64,000 nucleotides of DNA, from the NCBI RefSeq assembly GCF_001984215.1, contig NZ_CP019420.1, forward strand, positions 1,798,001 to 1,862,000, given 5' to 3'. Numbering within the stretch: the first letter of the stretch is position 1; every line of letters starts with the position of its first letter. Origin of the DNA: Mycobacterium sp. MS1601. GTDB taxonomy: Bacteria > Actinomycetota > Actinomycetes > Mycobacteriales > Mycobacteriaceae. The notes under the pieces were generated by a model. It did not search any database, was not told the DNA's origin, and saw only the letters and a list, made by a program, of their open reading frames with translations. The position numbers and the translations under genes were made by a program. Shown piece after piece: positions 44,912-53,968 of this stretch.

Positions 44912-46045
44912 ATGCGGCCTGACCTCCTCTTCGACGTCAGGCACATCGATCAGAGCGGCATCGGCACATACATCGGGGTCCAGATCCCGTCCCTTGAAGA
45001 GGTCCTGGGCCGGCACGGCCGGAAGTTGGCCGTCTTGGCCGACCGCGACAATGTTCCCGCGGTGTCGACAGACACCGAGGTCGTGTTCTCCGAACCTTCT
45101 GACGCCCCGATGTTCTCTCTGGGCGAGCAGCGCGCTTGGGATCACGCCGTCAGCACCGTGCGGCCCAGATCGTTCTGGACCCCACATTTCCCTCACCCGT
45201 TCACCTTGCTGCGTCCACGGCACCGCAAAATTCTCGGCTTCGCCACGGTGCATGACGACAACTACCTGCTTCCGGAACACATCAGCGGGATGAGCCGGGC
45301 TCGCCGCCTGTACGCGCGCACCATGCTCGAAGCCGACGCACGTCGGTCGCACACGATCTTCACTCCGTCGCAGGCCTCGGCGGACGCGCTGGCGAAGTAC
45401 GTCGCGTCCACACAATTCGTCGTCACCCCGATTCCGGTCAGCGACAGCTGGCTCGCCCCGGCGGACCCGGCCCTGTCGCCGGTGCCGGGCCCCTATATGC
45501 TCTACCTCGGAAACGTCAAACGGCACAAGAACGTCCTGTCCCTGCTGCAGGCATACTCCCAAGTGCAGCAATCGATTCCACACCGGTTGATGATCGCCGG
45601 CAGCGGCGCGTCGGTGCGGACACTCGACAGCCGGGTGCAAGAGCAGGCCACCGCATTGGGCGACCGGGTGCAGATAGTCAGCCGGCTGGACTTCGGTGCG
45701 CTGCACGCCCTGGTTGCCGGGGCGGACCTGCTGGTGATGCCGTCGTTCAACGAGGGCGCAGGACTGCCGCCACTGGAAGCCATGGCTTCGGGTACCGCCG
45801 TGTTGTGCTCGAGCATCCCGTCACTGCGCGAAACCTGCGGCGAGGGTGCCGAGTACTTCGATCCGCATGACGTGGGCGAGCTGGCGCGCCTGTTGAGGGA
45901 GTTCTGCACCGACGACCGGGCCAGAGGAGACCTTGCGGCACGAGGTGCGACGCACGTCCGGACCCGTCAGCAACGCATCAACGTCACCGCGGCTGCCGAC
46001 ACCATCGTCGCCGCACTCGCCAGCGAAGACTCGACGAACGTGTGA
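44912..46045 (+). CDS. GT4-family glycosyltransferase
   Basis: 377 aa GT-B fold. The N-terminal MRPDLLFDVRHIDQSGIGTYI is the typical start of this group. The C-terminal donor domain shows YMLYLGNVKRHKNVLSLLQAY, LMIAGSG, and the nucleotide-sugar motif MPSFNEGAGLPPLEAMASGTAVLCS with the E-x7-E pair. Mannosyl- or glucosyl-type transferase, substrate unknown. The ATG at 44912 was chosen; an ATG at 44855 is in frame but has no better ribosome site. Transcribed away from the regulator at 43631. Confidence 0.88.
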   Translation: MRPDLLFDVRHIDQSGIGTYIGVQIPSLEEVLGRHGRKLAVLADRDNVPAVSTDTEVVFSEPSDAPMFSLGEQRAWDHAVSTVRPRSFWTPHFPHPFTLLRPRHRKILGFATVHDDNYLLPEHISGMSRARRLYARTMLEADARRSHTIFTPSQASADALAKYVASTQFVVTPIPVSDSWLAPADPALSPVPGPYMLYLGNVKRHKNVLSLLQAYSQVQQSIPHRLMIAGSGASVRTLDSRVQEQATALGDRVQIVSRLDFGALHALVAGADLLVMPSFNEGAGLPPLEAMASGTAVLCSSIPSLRETCGEGAEYFDPHDVGELARLLREFCTDDRARGDLAARGATHVRTRQQRINVTAAADTIVAALASEDSTNV

Positions 46046-46280
46046 CGAGCTGTCGCCGTTGACCGAATACGGTTTGCCGAGAAGCCCGCGCAGCTGATGG
46101 CAATCAGCACAAAAGAGCCCGCACAATGCCATGATCGCCCACTGCCGCGACCGCCACCTTTTTGCTGAGATAGCAGCACCGTGCCGCGACCACGGAGGGC
46201 ATTAGCAACGCCAAATGTGTTCAGCTGCGCTATACTTCGCCAGGACCGCACATACGAAAGAGAGCGACTGGGGCCATCGA

Positions 46281-47377
46281 ATGCGATTCGCCTTTCTCAC
46301 CGAGCTCTACTACCCGAACCTCGGCGGCCAAGAGGTGTTCTTTCAAGAGCTCGCCGAGGCGATGGTGCGCCGCGGTCATTCGGTGGACGTCTTCTGCATC
46401 GGCCATGACACCAGCCTGCCCGTCGCCGAGACCATCAACGGCGTGCGGCTGCAACGCAATCCGCTGAGCAACACCTACCTGACACCGCGAGTGCCCGCGC
46501 TTCGGCGCAACTGGGGTGCGGTGGCGAAGTACAGCAGCTGGATTCGCCGCCAGGTGACTGCGGGAAGATACGATTTCCACCTGCTCAACCAGTGGCCACT
46601 TCTGCATGTTCCTGCCATGCCGCGGAACCTACGGGCGCGCACCGCAATCCACTGGTGCGAAATCCGCGAAGATCCGATTCTGACCCAGGCGCAGAAACGT
46701 CTTCCGCTGCTCGTCGGTTCCAACTTCGCCGTCAGTAATGCCGTGGCCATGGCTATCACCGAACAGTCCGGGCGCGACTGCGGCGTGCTGCCCAGTGGTA
46801 TCGAGCTCAGCCGCTACCGGATGGCCGATCCAGCCGAGCGCTCCGGCGCGCTGTACGTGGGACGCGTGGCACCGCACAAGAACCTGCAGCTGCTCATCGA
46901 CGCCTTCACGCTGGCGGCCGAACGCGGTTTCACCGGCGATCTGGTGATCGCCGGTGACGGCCCCTCCAGAGCCGATGTCCAGGATTACGCAAAACGGTCT
47001 CCACTCGCCTCCCGCATCCAGGTGTTGGGGTCGGTCAGCGAGGAACAGAAGATCGACCTGCTGTCGCGAGCCGCGGTCCTCGGCATGTCGAGCCAGCGCG
47101 AAGGCTTCCCCGGGTAATCGCCGAGGCCATGGCCAGCGGGCTGCCGGTGGTCACGGCCGACTTCCCGGAGAACGGCGCGAAAGATGTTGTCGCACAGTAC
47201 GGAGCCGGAGTGGTGTGTGCCACCGACCCCGGTGCTTTCGCCGACGCCCTACTGGCCACCCGATCCCAGTGGGACGTCTTCTCCCAGGCCGGGCAGGACG
47301 GCGCCAAGGCGCTCGACTGGTCAGGTATCGCCCGCGAGCTGGAGATCCGAGCACACGAAGTCAACGGAGGGCAATGA
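46281..47377 (+). pseudogene. GT4-family glycosyltransferase, broken by one-base deletion
   Basis: MRFAFLTELYYPNLGGQEVFF starts a GT-B glycosyltransferase; LYVGRVAPHKNLQLLIDAF and MSSQREGFPG follow, then a stop at 47117. The next frame gives VIAEAMASGLPVVTADFPENGA through 47377. One extra C in the run at 47108-47111 restores REGFPRVIAEAMASGLPVV, the usual E-x7-E motif, and a 365-aa protein. The damage lies inside the donor-binding motif, so the present reading would be inactive. A -10-like TATACT is at 46231-46236. Confidence 0.87.
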
Positions 47378-47378
47378 C

Positions 47379-48356
47379 ATGTCGGAAGCAGAGAACGTCC
47401 GCAAGAGGATCATGGTCACGGGAGGCGCGGGCTTCGTCGGGCGAGAGTTGGTGCGCGCGCTCAGTCCGCAGGCCGACGTGCTGGTGGCAGACCTGCTGCG
47501 CTACGGAGCGCCCGACTGGCTGACACTCGAGGCCTCCGACTTTCGGTTCCACCGCGTCGATATCCGCGATGCGGCCGCCACCCGCTCGCTCATCGAGTAC
47601 TTCAAGCCCGATGTGATCGTCCACCTGGCGGCCATCCACTACATCCCCGAATGCGACTCGGATCCGTCGAATGCCGTGTCCACCAACGTTACCGGCACCA
47701 TAAACCTGCTGGCGTCCTGCCCGCCGGGGGTGCGGTTCGTGTTCGCCAGCAGCGGTGCTGTGTACAAGCCCGACGAGCAGCCTCACCAGGAATACGAGAG
47801 CGAGCTCCAGCCAGCCGACATCTACGGCTTCACCAAGCTGCAGGGTGAGCAGTACGTCCGGATCTTCGCCGAGGAGCGTGGCATTCCGGCGGCCATCGTT
47901 CGCCTCTTCAACGTCATCGGCCCCGGGGAGACCAACCCTCATCTGCTGCCGGCAATCGTCGCCCAGCTGCGCGAGGGTCCCGAGTCCATAGCCCTGGGCA
48001 ACACCTGGCCCAAGCGTGACTACATCGACGTGCTGGATGCCGCGGCCGGTTTTGCCGCGGCGGCGTTGGGCACCAATCGCGACGGTGTGGCCTGTGAGGT
48101 GGTCAACCTCGGTAGCGGACAACAATATTCGGTGGACGAGATCCTCAAGCGCATGCGTGCGGTACTGGGCATCGAGTTCAGCGTGCGGCAAGATCCCGCC
48201 CGTGCCCGCGCCGTCGACCGGCCCTACCTGGGCAGCGACATCACCCGGATCGGTGAGATCTTCGGCTGGCGGCCGGTACACCAACTGGACGAGACCCTCA
48301 AGCGCACCTGGGCCGACCCGGAGTTCCTGCCGACACTGCACGGCCGCTTGACGTGA
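47379..48356 (+). CDS. NAD-dependent sugar epimerase/dehydratase
   Basis: 325 aa extended SDR. RIMVTGGAGFVGRELVRAL at the start; VIVHLAAIHYIPECD; catalytic region FVFASSGAVYKPDEQ and YGFTKLQGEQYV (Tyr-x3-Lys); NVIGPGETNPHLLPAIV and KRDYIDVLDAA. It belongs to the GalE/RmlB/GMD-like group; the exact nucleotide sugar is not clear. It starts 1 bp after the GT4 stop and overlaps the GT2-like gene by GTGA, forming one rightward operon. Confidence 0.87.
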   Translation: MSEAENVRKRIMVTGGAGFVGRELVRALSPQADVLVADLLRYGAPDWLTLEASDFRFHRVDIRDAAATRSLIEYFKPDVIVHLAAIHYIPECDSDPSNAVSTNVTGTINLLASCPPGVRFVFASSGAVYKPDEQPHQEYESELQPADIYGFTKLQGEQYVRIFAEERGIPAAIVRLFNVIGPGETNPHLLPAIVAQLREGPESIALGNTWPKRDYIDVLDAAAGFAAAALGTNRDGVACEVVNLGSGQQYSVDEILKRMRAVLGIEFSVRQDPARARAVDRPYLGSDITRIGEIFGWRPVHQLDETLKRTWADPEFLPTLHGRLT

Positions 48357-49234
48357 CCGGCTCCCCCAGCTTCGGGGTCGGCATCACGACAGTCGGACGA
48401 TGGGACGAACTGGGCTCCCTGCTCGACGATCTGGCCGCGCAGTCTCAGCCGCCGCACGTTGTCGTGATCGCCCATCACGGTGCCGACGACGATCCCGGCC
48501 TCCAGGAGCTGCTGCACCGGTTCGCCGCCGCGCTCACCCTCCGGACCGCGATCAGTCCGCGCGGAGTATCAAACGGTCGTAACACCGCCGCCGAGGCCCT
48601 GGGAGACGACGTCGACTGGGCCTGGTTCCCCAACGACACCAGCCGCGTCGATCCAGACTTCTTCGAGCGTCTGGTCCCGTACTGCACCCCGGAACGCACC
48701 GTGGTCGCAGTACAGCTCGCGGATCGCGAGGGGCCGCGAAATCCGTTGCCGCCGGCCGGTTCCCCACTGACCAAACGAACAGCCTGGGGAGCCATGGAGC
48801 CCGCGACGCTGTACCGTCGCGCCGATTACCTGAAGGTAGGTGGCTACGATCCGATGCGGGGTTCGGGTTCCGACAGCCCCTGGCAGTCGGGCGAGGGGCC
48901 CGACCTGCTGCTGCGGCTCGCCGAACTCGACGGCTTCGCGATCGAGTGGGTGGGCGACATCGTGGTCAAGGCCCAGACGGAGTTCGCGCATCTGCCACCA
49001 CAGGAGCGGCGCCGCAAACTGCGCAACTACGGCAGGGGCGCGGGAAATGTGCTGCGCACCTGGCGATATCCACTCTGGTACCGGTTTGCCCACCTGCTGG
49101 CCGCTCTGCTGATGCCGCTGCGTAATCCCGACAAGTTCACCGTGCGGGATGCTTGGGCACTCTTCATCGGCCGCACCGAAGGACTGCTGGGAAGACCGTT
49201 CTCCGGGGGCGACCATCGTGCGGTACTGCGGTGA
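48353..49234 (+). CDS. GT2-family glycosyltransferase
   Basis: 293 aa. FGVGITTVGRWDELGSLLDDL, ISPRGVSNGRNTAAEAL and the metal-site region WAWFPNDTSRVDPDFF (NDT in place of DxD) mark a GT-A glycosyltransferase, and GYDPMRGSGSDSPW and GEGPDLLLRLAEL follow. The C-terminal WYRFAHLLAALLMPLRNP may attach to the membrane. The GTG start overlaps the epimerase stop. Sugar unknown. Confidence 0.82.
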   Translation: MTGSPSFGVGITTVGRWDELGSLLDDLAAQSQPPHVVVIAHHGADDDPGLQELLHRFAAALTLRTAISPRGVSNGRNTAAEALGDDVDWAWFPNDTSRVDPDFFERLVPYCTPERTVVAVQLADREGPRNPLPPAGSPLTKRTAWGAMEPATLYRRADYLKVGGYDPMRGSGSDSPWQSGEGPDLLLRLAELDGFAIEWVGDIVVKAQTEFAHLPPQERRRKLRNYGRGAGNVLRTWRYPLWYRFAHLLAALLMPLRNPDKFTVRDAWALFIGRTEGLLGRPFSGGDHRAVLR

Positions 49235-49241
49235 GACGCGA

Positions 49242-50291
49242 TTGAACATCCGCCGACGAGTGCTGCGGATGACGCTGGTGGTTCTGATCGGACTGTCCAC
49301 GGTGTCGTGTCAATCATCTGGTCCAGAATCCGAGATCGGCATGACTGTGCATGTCCGCGACGCGGACAGCACCACCGTCGCTCGCAAGTTCGACCTCATG
49401 GCGGCGATGGACGTGACCTGGGTGCGGATGGACATCGACTGGTCCGTGGTCGAACGCAAGCAAGGCCGACTCGACTGGTCCTACCCCGACATGGTGGTGG
49501 ACGCGGCCGGCGCCAGAGAAATGAAGATGCTTCTGGTGTTGGCATTCACCCCTGAGTGGGCACGTTCGGGGTCTGTGGACGACGCCACGATCGCCCATCA
49601 TCTGCGGCCACAACAGCTCTCGGACTGGGCCGATTTCGCGCGGGCCGCCGCCCAGCGGTACGCGTCGCGCGGTGTGCACAGCTGGGAGATCTGGAACGAA
49701 CCCAACACCACCAAGTTCTGGCCGCCACAGCCTGACGTCAACGAGTACGGCACGGTGTTCTGGGTGGCTGCCGACGCGATACAGGGAGTGGACCCGCAAG
49801 CCACCATCCTCATCGGAGGCCTCGGCCCACAGTTCGAGGTACCCGGCCGCGAGATCGCACCCGGGGATTACCTCGAGCAGCTCTACGCCAACGGTGCGGC
49901 ACGCCGTGCCGATGCAATCGCTGTGCACCCGTACAGTTTTCCCGAACTCCCCATGCAAACTCCGCAGCGGATGAGCGGCGGGTTCGCCGATCTACCCGCA
50001 CTGCGCGCCGTGATGGACAGCCACGGCGACGGTGCAAAGAAGATCTGGATCACCGAGTACGGCGCCCCTACCGGTAGCGGACCGCATTCGGTGTCCGAGC
50101 AGGTACAGGCCGAGACACTGATGCAGGCCCGCCAGCAGATGCAGCGCTGGGACTGGGCGGGCCCCCTCATCTACTACGAACTGGCCGACGGGGGAACCGA
50201 TCCGACCGACACCGAACAGAACTTCGGTGTGTTACGTGAGGACCTGTCGCCCAAACCCGCGGCGGTGGCATTGATGGACGCAGCTACATGA
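49242..50291 (+). CDS. GH-A clan glycoside hydrolase, probable lipoprotein
   Basis: 349 aa from the TTG at 49242. N-terminal NIRRRVLRMTLVVLIGLSTVSC suggests a lipoprotein signal with Cys23. TIM-barrel hydrolase with WEIWNEPN (E153, acid/base) and IWITEYGAPTGSG (E272, nucleophile), as in GH39/GH5-type enzymes. It resembles the enzyme at 25320 in class but not in detail. An ATG at 49269 is also in frame but would remove the charged start of the signal. Tail-to-tail overlap of 8 bp with the flippase at 50284. Likely trims the polymer outside the cell. Confidence 0.82.
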   Translation: MNIRRRVLRMTLVVLIGLSTVSCQSSGPESEIGMTVHVRDADSTTVARKFDLMAAMDVTWVRMDIDWSVVERKQGRLDWSYPDMVVDAAGAREMKMLLVLAFTPEWARSGSVDDATIAHHLRPQQLSDWADFARAAAQRYASRGVHSWEIWNEPNTTKFWPPQPDVNEYGTVFWVAADAIQGVDPQATILIGGLGPQFEVPGREIAPGDYLEQLYANGAARRADAIAVHPYSFPELPMQTPQRMSGGFADLPALRAVMDSHGDGAKKIWITEYGAPTGSGPHSVSEQVQAETLMQARQQMQRWDWAGPLIYYELADGGTDPTDTEQNFGVLREDLSPKPAAVALMDAAT

Positions 50292-51780
50292 GGCGCGACA
50301 GCACCGGCCTGACGCGGCCCGGGGCCTTGTCGATGATCCTGTTCCGCAGTCCCGGGTCGATGACGCGCATCACCGACAGCACCCGGAGTGCCACCAGATA
50401 GGTCAGTACCGCGGCGGGGATGGCGACCAACAGCGACGCCGCACCACCGAGTTCACGGCAGATGCCGTATGCCACCGCACCTTGGGTCACTGCGGCGACG
50501 GCGATCAGGCCGAGGGCCTTGTACGGCGGATAGATCTTCAGTTTGCTTGTCACATACCAGGTTTCGATCATGACCACGAACACCTGGACCACTGCGCGCG
50601 ACCATGCCGCGCCGATCAGTCCGAACTGCGGCACCAGTAGGAAGCCCAACACGATGGTGCCTACCAGACCGAGCCCGTTGGACATCAGCAGGAAACCCGT
50701 CTTGCCGATGCTCTGCAACAGGTAGAAGGTGGTGACGCCGAGGCTGCTGACCGCGGCGGCAACCAGGAGCACCGACGCCACCGGAACCGAGTCGGTGAAG
50801 TCGGCACCGAACAACAGCGGCACCAGCGCAGGTGCCACGGCGGCCAGGCCGAGGCACAGCGGCACGATCAGCATCGCGATCAGGGCCGTCATTGTCCGGT
50901 ACAACCGGCGCATATCGTCCTGGGCGCCCAGACCGTGCTGTTCACTGAACCGCGGCAACAACGCCGAAAGCAGCATCGGAGGCAGCTGCACCGCCATCTC
51001 GGCCACGGTGACAGCCGCGGCGAACATTCCCACAGCACCGATGCCGGTGTAGTGCTCGAGGAACAGGATCTCGGTGCGCCCGAACACCAGCCCGCCGAGC
51101 ACTCCGGTGGCCCAACTGGCAGCGGCAAAGCGCACGACATTGCCCCGCAGCGCATCCCCGACAAACGGTCTGAATCGCAGCAGCCGGTGAATGCGGGAGG
51201 CCGGCAGTAGGTTGCCCGCGATGAATCCGGCCAGCGCGCCGGGTATCCCGAACAGCCAGGCACCCACCGCGATCACCCCGAGCTTGAGCAGTGCCGAGAT
51301 CGCCGATAGCCGCGCCAGTTCCCCGAAGCGCTGTTCACCGCGTAGGTAGAACTGGTACACCTCGGCCATCCGCCAGAACAGGAACCACACCAGCGCCAAC
51401 GCGATGATCACCGTCTGCGTGGTCTGCGACGGTCCGGCCAGGGCATCACGTCCAGGCCAGTGAAGATAGGCGAACAAGATCACGGCGCCCACGATGGTGG
51501 CCCACAACGACAGCCGGGTCACACAACCGGTCAGCCCGTCCGCTTCGTCGTCGCGGCCCTCAGCACGCAGGTTCGGGATGAAGCGCTGTTGCACGACACC
51601 GATTCCCAGACTCGCGATGATCGAGGCGATCGTCACGCAGAACACCACGTAGGCGAAGACACCCAGGTTGTCGGGACCCAGCAGCCGAGCAGTGATCGCG
51701 TTGCCGATGAAGCCCGCGAGCGCCACCATCGCCCCGGAGGAGAAGCCAAGGAGCGTGTTGCGCGCGAACGAAGGCGACAT
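50284..51780 (-). CDS. Polysaccharide flippase (Wzx/MATE-like), second copy
   Basis: 498 aa with about 14 helices. FARNTLLGFSSGAMVALAGFIGNAITARLLGPDNLGVFAYVVF is the typical N-terminus with ARLLGPxxxGxF. The C-terminal part covers SIGKTGFLLMSNGLGLVGTIVLGFLL and further helices. It belongs to the wzc-wzy-GT-wzx group on the minus strand; its start touches the stop of the GT2 gene (TGATG). Confidence 0.88.
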   Translation of the reverse strand: MSPSFARNTLLGFSSGAMVALAGFIGNAITARLLGPDNLGVFAYVVFCVTIASIIASLGIGVVQQRFIPNLRAEGRDDEADGLTGCVTRLSLWATIVGAVILFAYLHWPGRDALAGPSQTTQTVIIALALVWFLFWRMAEVYQFYLRGEQRFGELARLSAISALLKLGVIAVGAWLFGIPGALAGFIAGNLLPASRIHRLLRFRPFVGDALRGNVVRFAAASWATGVLGGLVFGRTEILFLEHYTGIGAVGMFAAAVTVAEMAVQLPPMLLSALLPRFSEQHGLGAQDDMRRLYRTMTALIAMLIVPLCLGLAAVAPALVPLLFGADFTDSVPVASVLLVAAAVSSLGVTTFYLLQSIGKTGFLLMSNGLGLVGTIVLGFLLVPQFGLIGAAWSRAVVQVFVVMIETWYVTSKLKIYPPYKALGLIAVAAVTQGAVAYGICRELGGAASLLVAIPAAVLTYLVALRVLSVMRVIDPGLRNRIIDKAPGRVRPVLSRLM

Positions 51781-52697
51781 CAGCGTTTTGCGACGGCTTT
51801 CAGCCGCCCCCGGCCCAGCCGTAACAACGATTTCGCGGCGCTGGCCCACGCGAGCGCCCCCGGTCTGCCGAACCGCGCCCCCGTCACGATGGCGCCTGCG
51901 ACACCACGAAATGATCCGGCTCCCAACGCCGAGCCCACCGCGGAGGTCAGCATGTAGTCCCCACGGACCCGCGGTGATTCGCCGGCGAGTTCGCGGATCC
52001 CCCAGGCGATCAACTCCTTGCTGTGATCGGTACCCGAGCGCGACAGGGACGCCGTGCCCCACATGATGTCGACCAGCGGTTCGCCGACCTGGATGATGGG
52101 CAGGTCGGGGAAAGCGCGGCGAACCTCCATGAGCCATTTCGGATCGTCGTGAATGGATCCGGCCGCCACCGACATGGGCACCGCCGTCACCAGCGTCCGG
52201 GGAAAGACCAGCGTGGAGGTCTGAACCATGTTGAACCCCTGAGACTGACGCAGTTCGAAAAGATATGCCGCTATCCCCTCGTTGCGTGTGATCGGGGTAC
52301 GCGGTCCGACGATGGGTTCCCGGCCGTCGATGTGCACCCGGAATCGGGACGCGACCACCCAGTGGTCCCCCGCAGGCGCAGCCGCCAGCTGGATCGCGAG
52401 TTTGTCCTGCCGCCATACGTCGTCGTCGTCGAGGAGCGCGACGACGTCACCGGTGGCGGACTCGATCCCCAGGTGTTTGGCCAGGCTGGGGCCCACCCGT
52501 CCCGGCGTCTTGACCACCCTCACCGCGGTCGAGTCAGGTAGGTCCGGTTCGCAGTCCGCGTCGAGAACCACGATCACCTCGAGCGGCGGGACCGTCTGTT
52601 GCAGGGCGGATTCCACCGCTGCGCGCAGACTGGCCCGCCCGATGGTGGGGATGACGACGCTGACCGTGGGCGTGGCGGTCGTCGGTTCGGAGATCAC
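51780..52697 (-). CDS. GT2-family glycosyltransferase
   Basis: 305 aa GT-A fold. VSVVIPTIGRASLRAAVESALQQT at the start, VIVVLDADCEPD, and DVVALLDDDDVWRQDKLAIQL with the DDDD metal site. A later WLMEVRRAFPDL region precedes a helical C-terminus. The GTG at 52697 (VISEPTTATP) is used; its position overlaps the upstream stop by GTGA. Sugar unknown. Confidence 0.87.
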   Translation of the reverse strand: MISEPTTATPTVSVVIPTIGRASLRAAVESALQQTVPPLEVIVVLDADCEPDLPDSTAVRVVKTPGRVGPSLAKHLGIESATGDVVALLDDDDVWRQDKLAIQLAAAPAGDHWVVASRFRVHIDGREPIVGPRTPITRNEGIAAYLFELRQSQGFNMVQTSTLVFPRTLVTAVPMSVAAGSIHDDPKWLMEVRRAFPDLPIIQVGEPLVDIMWGTASLSRSGTDHSKELIAWGIRELAGESPRVRGDYMLTSAVGSALGAGSFRGVAGAIVTGARFGRPGALAWASAAKSLLRLGRGRLKAVAKR

Positions 52698-53965
52698 AGC
52701 AATCCTTCCCTGGCCTCGTCGCCACCTCTGTTGAGGACCAGCACAGCGAAAATCAGCCCGCTGATCGGAAAGAGCTGCAGGTTGGGCAGCAATGCCCACA
52801 CGGCCTCCGTGGTGGCTGCGACGAAGAACGCCGTCAGGAATCCGAAACAGGCGATCTGCTGGCTGGTCACCTTCAGCGCACGGGTGGCAAGGACTGCCCC
52901 CAGTAGCAACGGAACCAGCGTGGCCAGACCCAGGAGGCCGGATTTCACCAGGGTGTCGACCACCATGTTGTGCCCGGTTCCCACGTACGCCCACTTGGCG
53001 ATGTTCGCGTACTCCTGGGCATCGTTGAGGAACCAGTTGACTCCCATCCCGACCACCGGGGACTGCTGCCAGATCTTCAGGCTCTCCGCCCAGACATGAG
53101 CTCGCTCGGTGAACGCGGCAGGGTCCCAGGCCACGAACGGGAACACGAACATCGCTGCGGCACTTGCGCCCACCAGAACTGTGCCTGCGAGGCGGACCGA
53201 AACCGCGGAGCGCAGCCAGCAGAACAGCCACCACATCACCACCAGCATCGCGGCGATCAGCGCCGTCCTGGACGCTGCGGCCAGCATGGTCACGAACAGG
53301 ATTGCTGCGGTGAGCAACCGTAGGCGGCGCTCGGTGATCAACGGCGTCAGCGAAAACGCCACGGCGCAGTACATCCCGAGGACATTCGCGTGCCCGAACG
53401 GGCCGGCCAACTCCCAGCCCAGGATGATGGCCTTTTCGGAGACGACGTTGTACATCGCGTACTCGGGTATCAGCACCCCGACAATCAGCGAGTAGACCGA
53501 GAGCACCGCGACCGTGTACGGCACCCATCGCAGCCCGGAGACCGGAGCGCCGATGTTCCACAGCGCCAGCACAAAGATATTGGCCAGCAGGATCTTCGGA
53601 TAATCGGCGGTCGGCGGCAACTCCGGGCTGATGACGTAGGGCATGTTCACCGCGAGCAGAGCGATGAGAACACCGCTGATGTCACGATTGGGGTGGCCGC
53701 GCATGGCGACCACGACGGTGGTCAACACCAGCAGCAGTGCCGAGCCGCCCAGGCTGGCCAGTTGTGCCATGGGGAGATCGGCCGAGGTGGTGGCCTCACC
53801 CGGTGGGAGGATCGGCTGGTGCTCGACGGTCAGATACGTGATCAGGTCCGGGGTCACCACCAGCGCGATCGATCCGATGACCAACGCCGCGAACGCGCGG
53901 TCCAGCAGCCGGAAATCAGTTGCTGTCGAGTGGATTACGCGAGGCGGCGCCGGTACGAAGGCCAT
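52694..53965 (-). CDS. O-antigen ligase/polymerase-like membrane protein (Wzy_C family)
   Basis: 423 aa with about 11 helices. The large outer loop holds the family signature RAHVWAESLKIWQQSPVVGMGVNWF and GTGHNMVVDTLVKSGLLGL (conserved Arg, His and GxG). It should polymerise or ligate lipid-linked repeat units at the outer face of the membrane. It sits between the Wzc-like gene (3 bp) and a GT2 gene (GTGA overlap), the usual set for a Wzx/Wzy system. Confidence 0.88.
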   Translation of the reverse strand: MAFVPAPPRVIHSTATDFRLLDRAFAALVIGSIALVVTPDLITYLTVEHQPILPPGEATTSADLPMAQLASLGGSALLLVLTTVVVAMRGHPNRDISGVLIALLAVNMPYVISPELPPTADYPKILLANIFVLALWNIGAPVSGLRWVPYTVAVLSVYSLIVGVLIPEYAMYNVVSEKAIILGWELAGPFGHANVLGMYCAVAFSLTPLITERRLRLLTAAILFVTMLAAASRTALIAAMLVVMWWLFCWLRSAVSVRLAGTVLVGASAAAMFVFPFVAWDPAAFTERAHVWAESLKIWQQSPVVGMGVNWFLNDAQEYANIAKWAYVGTGHNMVVDTLVKSGLLGLATLVPLLLGAVLATRALKVTSQQIACFGFLTAFFVAATTEAVWALLPNLQLFPISGLIFAVLVLNRGGDEAREGLL

Positions 53966-53968
53966 TGG

